Part shown: positions 8,331 through 16,499 of the stretch, one piece after another | Position numbering within the stretch: the stretch's first letter is position 1 | Layout: every line of letters starts with the position of its first letter | From: Aquabacterium sp. CECT 9606 | Lineage (GTDB): Bacteria; Pseudomonadota; Gammaproteobacteria; Burkholderiales; Burkholderiaceae_C | Direction: 5' to 3' | NCBI RefSeq assembly: GCF_918741295.1 | Contig: NZ_CAKKNB010000001.1 | Location: forward strand, 1,582,806 to 1,646,805 | DNA length: 64,000 nt | Notes under the pieces: model-generated | What the model was told of the DNA's origin: nothing | Seen by the model: the letters and a program-made list of their open reading frames with translations, nothing else | The model's database searches: none | Translations under genes and position numbers: made by a program

Positions 8331-9526
8331 GCAAATGCTCCTGAGGGAAATGCGGGGTGGCCTGCGGCGGCGGCCTGCTCGGCCATCAGTGGGGCCAGTT
8401 CGGCGGGCAGGCGGTCAAGCACCATCTGGATCTGCGCCGAGGTGGTTTGTGTCGACAAGGAAAAGCGGATGGCGCACAGGGCCTCTTCTCGGGGGATGCC
8501 CATGGCGCTCAGCACGAACGAGGGTTCGTTGCCACTGGCGGAACAGGCGGCCCCGGACGAGGCCATGATCCCGAGGCGTTCCAGGCGTTGAAGCACCACG
8601 TCGGCGTGCAGGTGGCCAAAGCGCAGGTAGCTGGTGTTGGGCAGGCGGGTGGCCTCGCCACCAAAGACCACGGTGCCGGGCAAGCGGCTGAGGAGCCCCT
8701 GCTCCAGTTGATCCCGCAGGCGCGTTTGCGAGGCCATGTGGTGGAACCAGGCCTGCGGCGCCATGGTCAGTCGTTCGGCGGCGGCGGCCAGGCCCAGGAT
8801 GCCGGGCAGGTTCTCGGTGCCGCCCCGCCTGGCGCGTTCCTGCGAGCCTTGGTACAGGGCCGGCCAGTTCAGGCCTTGACGCACGATCAGGGCGCCGACC
8901 CCCTTGGGGCCGTGGAACTTGTGGGCCGACAAGGAGACCAGGTCGGCCCCGGACTTGTCGAAGTCAAAGGGGAGCTTGCCGATCAATTGGGTGGTATCCA
9001 CGTGCAGCATGGCGCCTTGCGCGTGGGCCAGCCGGGCCATCTCGCCAATCGGCATCAACACGCCGGTTTCATTGTTGGCCGCCATGATGGACACCAGGGC
9101 CACGTGCGGCGTGACCAACTCGCGCGCCTGCGCCATGTCCAGCGTGCCTTGGGGCGTCAGCCCGATCCAGCCCAGATTCACGTGTTGGCGCTGGGCCAGG
9201 TGCCGCGCCAGCTTCTGCACGCCCGCGTGCTCGGCCGCGCTGAGGACCAGGCCCTGTCGGCCATTGAAGCCCACGGCCCCGCGCAAGGCGATGTGGTTGG
9301 ACTCGGTGGCACCGCTGGTGAACACCACTTCAGCCGGTTTGCACCCCAGCATCCGTGCCAGCTGCGTGCGGGCCTGTGTCAAGGCCTGCCGGGCCTCCTG
9401 GCCCATGGCGTGAGTCGATGAGGGGTTGGCCCAATGCCGGACCAGTCCCTGTGCCACTGCGCCCATCACTTCCGCCATTGGCGACGTGGTGGCGTTGTTG
9501 TCCAGGTAGATGTGGTCGGTGTTCAT
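8327..9526 (-). CDS. nifS: Cysteine desulfurase NifS
   Basis: IYLDNNATTSPMAEVM..., PLP Lys in SLSAHKFHGPKG, catalytic Cys in SSGAACSASG; nif context. Confidence 0.9.
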   Translation of the reverse strand: MNTDHIYLDNNATTSPMAEVMGAVAQGLVRHWANPSSTHAMGQEARQALTQARTQLARMLGCKPAEVVFTSGATESNHIALRGAVGFNGRQGLVLSAAEHAGVQKLARHLAQRQHVNLGWIGLTPQGTLDMAQARELVTPHVALVSIMAANNETGVLMPIGEMARLAHAQGAMLHVDTTQLIGKLPFDFDKSGADLVSLSAHKFHGPKGVGALIVRQGLNWPALYQGSQERARRGGTENLPGILGLAAAAERLTMAPQAWFHHMASQTRLRDQLEQGLLSRLPGTVVFGGEATRLPNTSYLRFGHLHADVVLQRLERLGIMASSGAACSASGNEPSFVLSAMGIPREEALCAIRFSLSTQTTSAQIQMVLDRLPAELAPLMAEQAAAAGHPAFPSGAFA

Positions 9527-9876
9527 GGCCAAAATACCCGGGTGGGGTCCAGGCAGACCTCGTCCAGCAGCGGCTGGAGGTGGTGGCACTCGTCATGCAG
9601 AACCCAACGGTCATGCACGTGGTCGCGAAAGTAAAGCGACCACATGCCTTCCGCCGGTTCGAGCCAGGCGATCGAGATCACACCACCAGAGGGGTCGATG
9701 TTGCGCGAGCAGCAGGGGCTGCTGACGACCCAGCCCGGCGCGCTGGGCGCCCGTTCCACCTGGGGCTGCACATAGCGGTAGCGCACCCGCTGCCGCAAGG
9801 CACGCTCGATGCGCACGCGGTCCATGTCGTGGACGACGGCCTGCATGGCGGGCATGGGGGCGGCCAGGGTGTTCAT
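9523..9876 (-). CDS. nif-associated hypothetical protein (DUF3024-like)
   Basis: C-terminus VLHDECHHLQPLLDEVCLDPTRVFWP resembles DUF3024; 4-nt overlap with nifS start. Confidence 0.6.
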   Translation of the reverse strand: MNTLAAPMPAMQAVVHDMDRVRIERALRQRVRYRYVQPQVERAPSAPGWVVSSPCCSRNIDPSGGVISIAWLEPAEGMWSLYFRDHVHDRWVLHDECHHLQPLLDEVCLDPTRVFWP

Positions 9877-9891
9877 GGAGGCACTCGCTCG

Positions 9892-10188
9892 TCAACCGTG
9901 CAACAGGCGCAACTGGCCCCGCGATTCCGCCAGCATCTGGTCCAGCTCCTGGCACAGCAGGATCTCTTCTTCCAGGCAACCGACGACCAGGCCGTCGAAC
10001 TCGACCATGTAGACCGGCTGGTTGGCCTCGACGTGTCGGCCCACCTGAACGATCTCGCCTTCGCTGCCCATGCTGGCCAGGACCGCGTCTGGCGCATGGT
10101 CGGGGTGGGTGCCATCGTTGACCAGGTCGACCAGCGCGACCACTTGCTGTCCCCATTGGTATTGGGGCTCACGGGGTTCGATCATCAT
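9892..10188 (-). CDS. nifZ: NifZ-family protein (second copy)
   Basis: MIEPREPQYQWGQQVVALVDLVNDGTHP...GEIVQVGRHVEANQPVYMVEFDGLVVGCLEEEI. Confidence 0.8.
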   Translation of the reverse strand: MMIEPREPQYQWGQQVVALVDLVNDGTHPDHAPDAVLASMGSEGEIVQVGRHVEANQPVYMVEFDGLVVGCLEEEILLCQELDQMLAESRGQLRLLHG

Positions 10189-10196
10189 GGGGGACC

Positions 10197-10532
10197 TCAT
10201 CGCAGTTGTTTGAGTTCATCGGCACGTTCGCCCAGCTGGGCCAGGATCTCGTCGGGCAGCTTGTCCAGCGTCATCAGTTCCTTGGCGCGCATGCCGACGC
10301 GGTAGCCGTGGTCGGTGAACTCCACGGCGTAGATGTAGAACTGCTGCAGGAAGGTGCCGATGGAGCACACGTAGCCCACATCGCCTTTGCGCACCAGCAC
10401 CTCGCCAATGTCCTTGCCATTGAAGGTGCCGTCGTTGCGGATGATGGTGCGGCTGACCACGCGCTCGCCAAAGCCAAAGCGCGGCGGATCGGCCACTTCA
10501 ATCAGGTTGTCGTCGCGGTTGATGTCACCCAT
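10197..10532 (-). CDS. nifZ: NifZ family protein
   Basis: PPRFGFGERVVSRTIIRNDGTFNGKDIGEVLVRKGDVGYVCSIGTFLQQFYIYAVEF. Confidence 0.92.
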   Translation of the reverse strand: MGDINRDDNLIEVADPPRFGFGERVVSRTIIRNDGTFNGKDIGEVLVRKGDVGYVCSIGTFLQQFYIYAVEFTDHGYRVGMRAKELMTLDKLPDEILAQLGERADELKQLR

Positions 10533-11313
10533 GCTGCGCTCCCAGTGAGGTGGCCGTGCGGTCAGGCATCAGGCGCTGACGCGCCACGGCGCGGATGTCG
10601 TCGTCGGGGTCCTTGATCATCATGATGAGCAGGTGCCGGTCTGCCCGTTGCGCGACTTCCCAACGAACCATCAGGTCGGTGTCATGTGCCAGGCGGCTCA
10701 GCAAGGGCACGGGCAGACGCCGGGCCACGATGCGGCGCACTTCGCTGGCCCGGTCGTCGGCCATGCGCAGCAGGGCGGGCATCTCCAGGCGCTGCGCCAC
10801 CTCCTGGCGCACATCGCTTTGCGGGTCGCTCATCATTGAAGGCAGCAGTGCCTGGGGCAAACGCCGCGCCACCAGCTGCCGAACGTAGTAGTCCGGGTCT
10901 TGCCGCATGGAGGGCAGGGCGCTCATGTCCAGGCGATGAGCCACGCGGATGCGCACTTCGCGGTGCGGGTCGTCGCGCAGATTCATCAAGGCGCGTTGCG
11001 GCAGGCGCAAGGCCAGTTGCAGGCGCACCGTTTCGTCCGGGTCGTGGATCAGGTCGGTCAGGCGAAACACATCGGCGTAGCGAACGGCGATGGCGCGCAC
11101 CTCGAAGTAGGGGTGGGTCAGCAACTCGTTGGCCAGCTGCGGGTTCCAGTTGAAGAAGCGGTCGATGCGGCGGGCGTAGCGGTCTTGAACGCAGGCGCGG
11201 CCAGGCTCGCACCGAGCCTCAGCCAGTAGGCTCTGGTAGTGGCAAGCCTGGCAGGCGACGGGCATGCCCTGCCAGTCCACCGATTCGATGTCATTGGAGA
11301 CCAGGTCCATCAT
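10525..11313 (-). CDS. Leucine-rich-repeat-variant (LRV) protein with N-terminal Fe-S cysteine motif
   Basis: CQACHYQSLLAEARCEPGRACV followed by tandem repeats of the type D-P-x-x-x-VR-x-x-VA-x-RL. Confidence 0.85.
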   Translation of the reverse strand: MMDLVSNDIESVDWQGMPVACQACHYQSLLAEARCEPGRACVQDRYARRIDRFFNWNPQLANELLTHPYFEVRAIAVRYADVFRLTDLIHDPDETVRLQLALRLPQRALMNLRDDPHREVRIRVAHRLDMSALPSMRQDPDYYVRQLVARRLPQALLPSMMSDPQSDVRQEVAQRLEMPALLRMADDRASEVRRIVARRLPVPLLSRLAHDTDLMVRWEVAQRADRHLLIMMIKDPDDDIRAVARQRLMPDRTATSLGAQHG

Positions 11314-11858
11314 GGCGTGCTCCAGCCCCGGTGCGCAATGGGGGCGCTGAAGTCGTCGTCGCTCAAGTCAAGGGCTTCGGCTCGGGCCAGCACGTGGGTC
11401 AGCACGCCGCCGCCCACCCGATCCTGAGGATCAAGTTGGCGCAGTTCCGCCAAGGTGTTGCGCGCGGTGTCGGTGTCGCCCAGGCGCAAGCTCAGGTAGG
11501 CATAGGCCTTCAGGGCGAACAGGTAAAAGCGGGTGGCCGCGTCGAAACGGGCTTGCTCGTCAGTGACGTTGACATCCTGGCCCAGGGCGGACCGCGCGAT
11601 GCTCAGTGATTCCTGCGCGACTGAGCGGGCCTCCTTCAGGCGGTGCCCGTAGAAGTGAAAGCGGTACATCGCGATCAGCGTGGCCGGGTGCGATGGTGCC
11701 AGTTCCCGCGCCTTTTGCAGCAAAGGCTCGGCCTGGGCGCGGTCACTGCGGACCAGTCCGGCTTGCGTGATCAGGCCTTCCACTTCGGCGGGCAAGCCAC
11801 CCCCCAGCACGGCGCTGTCGAAGCCGGCGTCGTGCGGGGATGAGGGGTGGTGGTGCAT
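11310..11858 (-). CDS. Tetratricopeptide-like protein
   Basis: AEPLLQKARELAPSHPATLIAMYRFHFYGHRLKEARSVAQESL...AYLSLRLGDTDTARNTLAELRQLDPQD. Confidence 0.75.
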   Translation of the reverse strand: MHHHPSSPHDAGFDSAVLGGGLPAEVEGLITQAGLVRSDRAQAEPLLQKARELAPSHPATLIAMYRFHFYGHRLKEARSVAQESLSIARSALGQDVNVTDEQARFDAATRFYLFALKAYAYLSLRLGDTDTARNTLAELRQLDPQDRVGGGVLTHVLARAEALDLSDDDFSAPIAHRGWSTP

Positions 11859-11876
11859 GGCGTGTTCCCCAAGGCT

Positions 11877-12293
11877 TCAGTTCACGGGACGAGGCATGGA
11901 CGAGCGGATCGAGCTGATCTCGATCTTGGACACCGAAGGTGGCGTGGCCGCGCTGCTGGCGGTGCTGCTGTCACTGCTGCTGCAGCCACAGGCTCCGGCG
12001 TTGGGGTTGAAGAAGGTCAGGCCCGATTGCGTAGGGGTGTCGGCGAAGTCCACGGTCACGCCGTCCAGCATCAGGCGGCTTTGCGCGGGCAGGAACACCG
12101 TTACGCCGTTGATGTCAAAGGCCTTGTCGCCGTCGAGCGGTGTTGCTTCCACGGTGAACTCGCTGCTGTAGCCCGAGCAGCCGCCAGGGCTCACCGTGAG
12201 GCGAAATCCAGCGGTGGCGGGCAGGCCCGAGAACTTCACCATGCGCTTGATGAAGCGTTCGGCGGCCTGGGTCACGGTCATGTTGATGGTCAT
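11877..12293 (-). CDS. IscA/HesB-family Fe-S assembly protein (nif-type)
   Basis: GFRLTVSPGGCSGYSSEF ... GACGCSSS: A-type carrier cysteines. Confidence 0.9.
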   Translation of the reverse strand: MTINMTVTQAAERFIKRMVKFSGLPATAGFRLTVSPGGCSGYSSEFTVEATPLDGDKAFDINGVTVFLPAQSRLMLDGVTVDFADTPTQSGLTFFNPNAGACGCSSSDSSTASSAATPPSVSKIEISSIRSSMPRPVN

Positions 12294-12304
12294 GTCTGTC
12301 CTTT

Positions 12305-12499
12305 TCAAGCGTTGACGATGCAGCCATCCACCGGGCACACGGCCAGGCATTGGGGCGCATCAAACTGACCTTCGCATTCCGTGCACTTGGCCGGATCGAT
12401 GATGAAGGTCCCGCCCTTTTCGCGGATGGCGACGTTGGGGCATTCGGGTTCGCAGGCGGAGCAGCCTGTGCAGGTGGAGGCGATGATCTTCAAGGCCAT
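12305..12499 (-). CDS. 2[4Fe-4S] ferredoxin
   Basis: [64 protein letters not shown]. Confidence 0.92.
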   Translation of the reverse strand: MALKIIASTCTGCSACEPECPNVAIREKGGTFIIDPAKCTECEGQFDAPQCLAVCPVDGCIVNA

Positions 12500-12542
12500 G
12501 GTGGTTCTCCTTCGTTCAACAGGTTGGTGCAGGACGGGGCGG

Positions 12543-14123
12543 TCAGGCCGCTGCTTCAGAGGTGTAGGCCCCCTGGCGGATGGAGGCATCGCCCCGTGGC
12601 TGGTGGGTGATGTCGCCTCGTGCCAGCCGGTCGGCGTAGTCGGCAAACCAGCTCAGGGCGGCTTTTTCGATGAACTCGTGGGCATAGGCATCCACAGGCT
12701 CGATGCCCGCAGCCTTGAGCTCGTCACGCGGGCAGGCGCCGATCTTGGCCACCAGCACGGCGTGGCAGTCATTGATGGCCTTGACGATGGAGGGCAACTG
12801 CTCGTCTTCACCAAAGCCACCCTGACAGTACAGGTCCACCCGGCGATGCCCCACGAACAGGGCCTCGGCGGCCGACACCTCGAAGATCTGGAACTCGGTG
12901 GCATGGCCAAAGTGCAGGTTCACGCGGCCGTGCCCCTCGGTGGCCACGGCCACCAGCACCTTCATGTCGGGATCGACACCGGCGCGTTCCACCTGGGCGC
13001 TCAGGGCCTCTTGCTTGGCAGCGTGCTGGGCTTGGCGTTCGGTTTCCACCTTGTCCTGGTAGTCGCGCCGCTTGTCCAGGTCGTACACGATCTCCATCTC
13101 TTCGATCTTGTCGAGCGTGAACTCTTCACTGCGGTCTTCGCCCAGCAAACCGACCGCATCAGCGCGGCATTGCCTGCAATGGCGCATCAGGTTCGCGCCG
13201 CCCATGCAGGCGTCTTGCACGGCCTTGAGTTCTTGCGCGGTCGGCCCGCGTTGGCCGGTCAGGCCGAACACCGTGCCGTGCTCGGCTTCCGAGATCAGCG
13301 GCATGATGTTGTGCAGGAAGGCGCCGCGCTTCTTGACTTCGCGGTTCACCTCGATCAGGTGCTCGTCGTTGATGCCGGGGATCAGCACCGAGTTGATCTT
13401 GGTGAGCACGCCGCGCGCGGTCAGCATCTCCAGGCCCAGCATCTGGCGCTCGTGCAGGATCTTGGCGGCCTCGTAGCCGGTGACGCGCTTGTGCTGCCAG
13501 AAAATCCAGGGGTAGATCTTCTCGCCCACGGCCGGGTCCACCATGTTGATGGTGATGGTGACGTGGTCGATGTTGTATTGGCAGATTTCATCCACCAGGT
13601 CGGGCAGGGCCAGGCCATTGGTCGAGATGCACAGCTTGATGTCCGGCGCCGTTTCCTGCAGCATGCGGAAGGTGTCGAAGGTCTTCTTGGGGTTGGCCAA
13701 TGAATCGCCGGGGCCCGCCACGCCCAGCACCGTCATCTGCGGGATCTCACTGGCCACGGCCAGCACCTTCTTGACCGCCTGCTCAGGCGTGAGCTTTTGC
13801 GAGACGACGCCGGGGCGGGACTCGTTGCTGCAATCATATTTGCGATTGCAGTAGTTGCATTGGATGTTGCACGCTGGCGCCACGGCCACGTGCATGCGGG
13901 CATAGTGGTGGTGGGCTTCTTCCGAGTAGCAGGGGTGGTTCTTGACCTTGTCCCAGATTTCCTGCGGCATGTCATCGGGGCCGCCAGATGATCCGCAACT
14001 GGCCTTGCCTTCACCGCCGGTGGTGCCACAGCCGCCCGAAGGTTCAGGCGTGATGGCGGCGCCCAAGGGCCGGATTTGACCGATGCCGATGAAGGCTTTC
14101 GTCGCGAGTTGCGGTGCGTCCAT
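12543..14123 (-). CDS. nifB: Nitrogenase cofactor biosynthesis protein NifB (radical SAM with C-terminal NifX-like domain)
   Basis: [22 protein letters not shown] radical SAM/NifB signature; C-terminal [26 protein letters not shown] domain. Confidence 0.97.
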   Translation of the reverse strand: MDAPQLATKAFIGIGQIRPLGAAITPEPSGGCGTTGGEGKASCGSSGGPDDMPQEIWDKVKNHPCYSEEAHHHYARMHVAVAPACNIQCNYCNRKYDCSNESRPGVVSQKLTPEQAVKKVLAVASEIPQMTVLGVAGPGDSLANPKKTFDTFRMLQETAPDIKLCISTNGLALPDLVDEICQYNIDHVTITINMVDPAVGEKIYPWIFWQHKRVTGYEAAKILHERQMLGLEMLTARGVLTKINSVLIPGINDEHLIEVNREVKKRGAFLHNIMPLISEAEHGTVFGLTGQRGPTAQELKAVQDACMGGANLMRHCRQCRADAVGLLGEDRSEEFTLDKIEEMEIVYDLDKRRDYQDKVETERQAQHAAKQEALSAQVERAGVDPDMKVLVAVATEGHGRVNLHFGHATEFQIFEVSAAEALFVGHRRVDLYCQGGFGEDEQLPSIVKAINDCHAVLVAKIGACPRDELKAAGIEPVDAYAHEFIEKAALSWFADYADRLARGDITHQPRGDASIRQGAYTSEAAA

Positions 14124-14169
14124 GTGGTGTTCCCCGTCCAAGAGTTGAGGCTCGTTGCCAAGCCAGCAT

Positions 14170-14185
14170 TGCCAGTTCCGTGCCA
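14170..14185 (-). promoter_or_regulatory. Putative sigma54 -24/-12 promoter of nifB
   Basis: Minus strand TGGCACG-GAAC-TGGCA vs consensus TGGCACG-N4-TTGCW (one mismatch), 47 bp upstream of the nifB ATG. Confidence 0.75.
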
Positions 14186-14280
14186 CTTTGAAAGCAATTG
14201 AAAATCAATGACTTAGCCCATGTGCCCAGGTTTGCAAGGCATGGCTTGAAGGCTTTGAAACATGCCTTGTCGCAAGACCC

Positions 14281-14296
14281 TGTCAGATCTCTGACA
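14281..14296. promoter_or_regulatory. NifA upstream activator sequence
   Basis: TGTCAGATCTCTGACA = TGT-N10-ACA, in the divergent nifB/nifQ intergenic region. Confidence 0.85.
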
Positions 14297-14335
14297 AAGC
14301 CGACAGGAGGGCGTGTGCTGGAGGGCGCATGTGCG

Positions 14336-14350
14336 TGGCACAGCTCTTGC
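14336..14350 (+). promoter_or_regulatory. Putative sigma54 -24/-12 promoter of the NifQ-like gene
   Basis: TGGCACAGCTCTTGC: GG and GC in sigma54 spacing, 49 bp upstream of ATG 14400. Confidence 0.8.
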
Positions 14351-14399
14351 GCCGCACCTGGCATGTCAGTGCACGCCAGAGACGCAAGAGGACGCCACC

Positions 14400-14750
14400 A
14401 TGAACGACATGCTGATCCCCAAGCTCGCAGTTCACGACGAGGTTGCTGACCTGGTCGTGCTGCTCACGGAGCACGCGACTCACCCGGGGGTACTGGCCCG
14501 GCACCTGGCCCAGGCGGTGGCCGAAGCCTGCATGGGCCCCAACCACCTGTGGGAAGACCTGGGGCTGGGCAACCGCGCGCAACTGGGCGCCCTGATGCAG
14601 GAGCACTTCACGTCCTTGAAGGCCCTCAACCACAAGGACATGCGGTGGAAGAAGTTCCTTTACCGCATGCTGTGCGAGCGCGCCGATGTGCTCATCTGCA
14701 AGTCACCGCATTGCGAACAATGCGAAGACCAGCCCCTGTGCTTTGCCTAG
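14400..14750 (+). CDS. nifQ: Short NifQ-like protein
   Basis: RWKKFLYRMLCERADVLICKSPHCEQCEDQPLCFA contains C-x4-C-x2-C-x5-C; 116 aa. Confidence 0.8.
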   Translation: MNDMLIPKLAVHDEVADLVVLLTEHATHPGVLARHLAQAVAEACMGPNHLWEDLGLGNRAQLGALMQEHFTSLKALNHKDMRWKKFLYRMLCERADVLICKSPHCEQCEDQPLCFA

Positions 14751-14759
14751 CAGCAGGCG

Positions 14760-16427
14760 CTAGAACTTACGCACTTCGATGTCGTGCTTTTGCAGCGCGT
14801 AGCCCATCTGGCGTGGCGTGATGTTGAGCAGGCGTGCCGCCTTGGCCTGCACCCATCCACACTTTTCCATGGCCCAGATCAGGCGTTCACGCTCGCCATC
14901 GGGCTTGTCGTCAGACGAGGACGAGGTGGCCGCAAGGCTGTGATCGTCATCCCCCTCATGGTGGTCCGCAGGTTTGGCGGGCATGGCAGGACGCAGCGGC
15001 ACTTCGGTGATGGGGATGCCGATGGGGCGACCGGGTTTGACGGCGTCCTCGCGATCCACGTGGTGCAGCACCTGCGTCAGGCAGCGGTTGTCATGGCAGG
15101 GAAAGCTCAGGTCGGTCAGGTCTTCATTCTGGGCCATGGTGGCCGTGCGCTCAACACAGTTCTCCAGCTCGCGGACATTGCCTGGCCAGTAGCAACTGCT
15201 CAGCACCTTCATGGCGCGTGGGGTCACTTTGACCTTGCGGTTGTTCTCGCGGTTGAATCGCGCCAGGAAGTGTTCCACCATCAAGGGGATGTCTTCACGG
15301 CGCTCGCGCAGAGGGGGCAGGAAGATGCTGACCACGTTGATCCGGTAATACAAGTCGGCCCGGAACTCGCCTGCGGCCACCATTTTTTCAAGGTTGCGGT
15401 TGGTGGCCAGCACCATGCGCACGTCCACGCGGATGGAGGTGGTGCCGCCCACCCGCTCGAACTCACGCTCTTGCAGCACTCGCAGCAGCTTGGCCTGGAA
15501 CCCGGCGGAGATGTCGCCGATCTCATCCAGGAACAGGGTGCCGCCGTGGGCCATCTCGAAGCGCCCCTTGCGCGTGTTCATGGCACCGGTGAAGGCGCCT
15601 TTCTCGTGGCCGAACAGCTCCGACTCCAGCAGCGATTCAGTCAGCGCAGCGCAGTTGACCCGCACAAAGGGCTCGTCCTTGCGGGGTGACAGGTTGTGCA
15701 CGGCGCGGGCCACCACCTCTTTGCCGGTGCCGCTTTCTCCGCGCAGCAAAACGGTGGTCTTGGTGGGTGCCGCCTGGTGCACCTCGGCGAAGACCTCCTG
15801 CATTCGGGGTGATCCACCAATGGCCGTCTCCAGTTTGTAAACCGGCTTGATGGCTTTTGACAGCCGCCGGCTTTCCTCGTACAGGCGCCCCTGCTCTGCG
15901 CTGACACTGCGGTGCAGCAACAAGTTCTGGCCCATCAGCGTGGCGACCATCGACAACAGCCGCAAGTCTTCGTCAAAGACCCCGGAGCGGTCGGTGACCA
16001 GCCTGTCCATGGTCAACACGCCCAAAGTGCGGCGGTCTGCCTTGATGGGCGTGGCGATGTAGGCTATCGGGTCATTGGGCGATTGATCGGCGGCACCGCT
16101 TCGGTTCAGGAAAAGTGGTTCGGCCTGGATGTCGGGCACGACCATGGGCAAGCCGCTGGCGAAAACCCGCCCCACGATGCCTTCTCCCACGGCAAAGACC
16201 AGCTTGGCGGATTCCTCCCGGGAGAGCCCCACGGCGCACATGCCCTGCAGGGAGCCGTCCTCGGTTTGCAGGTTCACGATCGCCCGTCGCCACCCCATCA
16301 TGGAGACCATGACGTTGAGGGCTTCTCGGAAGGTCTTGAAAATGTCGAGCGAAGACCCCAGGATCTTGCTGACCTGATAGACCGTCAAAAGCTCGATGCT
16401 GGCCCGTTCGTGGTGCGTGGTTACCAT
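14760..16427 (-). CDS. nifA: Nif-specific sigma54-dependent activator NifA (GAF-AAA+-HTH)
   Basis: [52 protein letters not shown]-terminus; FIS-like [31 protein letters not shown]. Confidence 0.96.
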   Translation of the reverse strand: MVTTHHERASIELLTVYQVSKILGSSLDIFKTFREALNVMVSMMGWRRAIVNLQTEDGSLQGMCAVGLSREESAKLVFAVGEGIVGRVFASGLPMVVPDIQAEPLFLNRSGAADQSPNDPIAYIATPIKADRRTLGVLTMDRLVTDRSGVFDEDLRLLSMVATLMGQNLLLHRSVSAEQGRLYEESRRLSKAIKPVYKLETAIGGSPRMQEVFAEVHQAAPTKTTVLLRGESGTGKEVVARAVHNLSPRKDEPFVRVNCAALTESLLESELFGHEKGAFTGAMNTRKGRFEMAHGGTLFLDEIGDISAGFQAKLLRVLQEREFERVGGTTSIRVDVRMVLATNRNLEKMVAAGEFRADLYYRINVVSIFLPPLRERREDIPLMVEHFLARFNRENNRKVKVTPRAMKVLSSCYWPGNVRELENCVERTATMAQNEDLTDLSFPCHDNRCLTQVLHHVDREDAVKPGRPIGIPITEVPLRPAMPAKPADHHEGDDDHSLAATSSSSDDKPDGERERLIWAMEKCGWVQAKAARLLNITPRQMGYALQKHDIEVRKF

Positions 16428-16470
16428 GGCGCTGCCTTTCCCGGTCTGAAATCTGACGACCGAAATTACT

Positions 16471-16486
16471 TGCAAGTAGCGCGCCA
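16471..16486 (-). promoter_or_regulatory. Putative sigma54 promoter of nifA
   Basis: Minus strand TGGCGCG-CTAC-TTGCA (one mismatch to consensus), 43 bp upstream of ATG 16427. Confidence 0.7.
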
Positions 16487-16499
16487 AAAATGGATGCGC

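Noticed and set aside
12381-13703. 440-aa plus-strand ORF antisense to nifB
   Set aside because: Shadow ORF; nifB on the other strand has clear motifs
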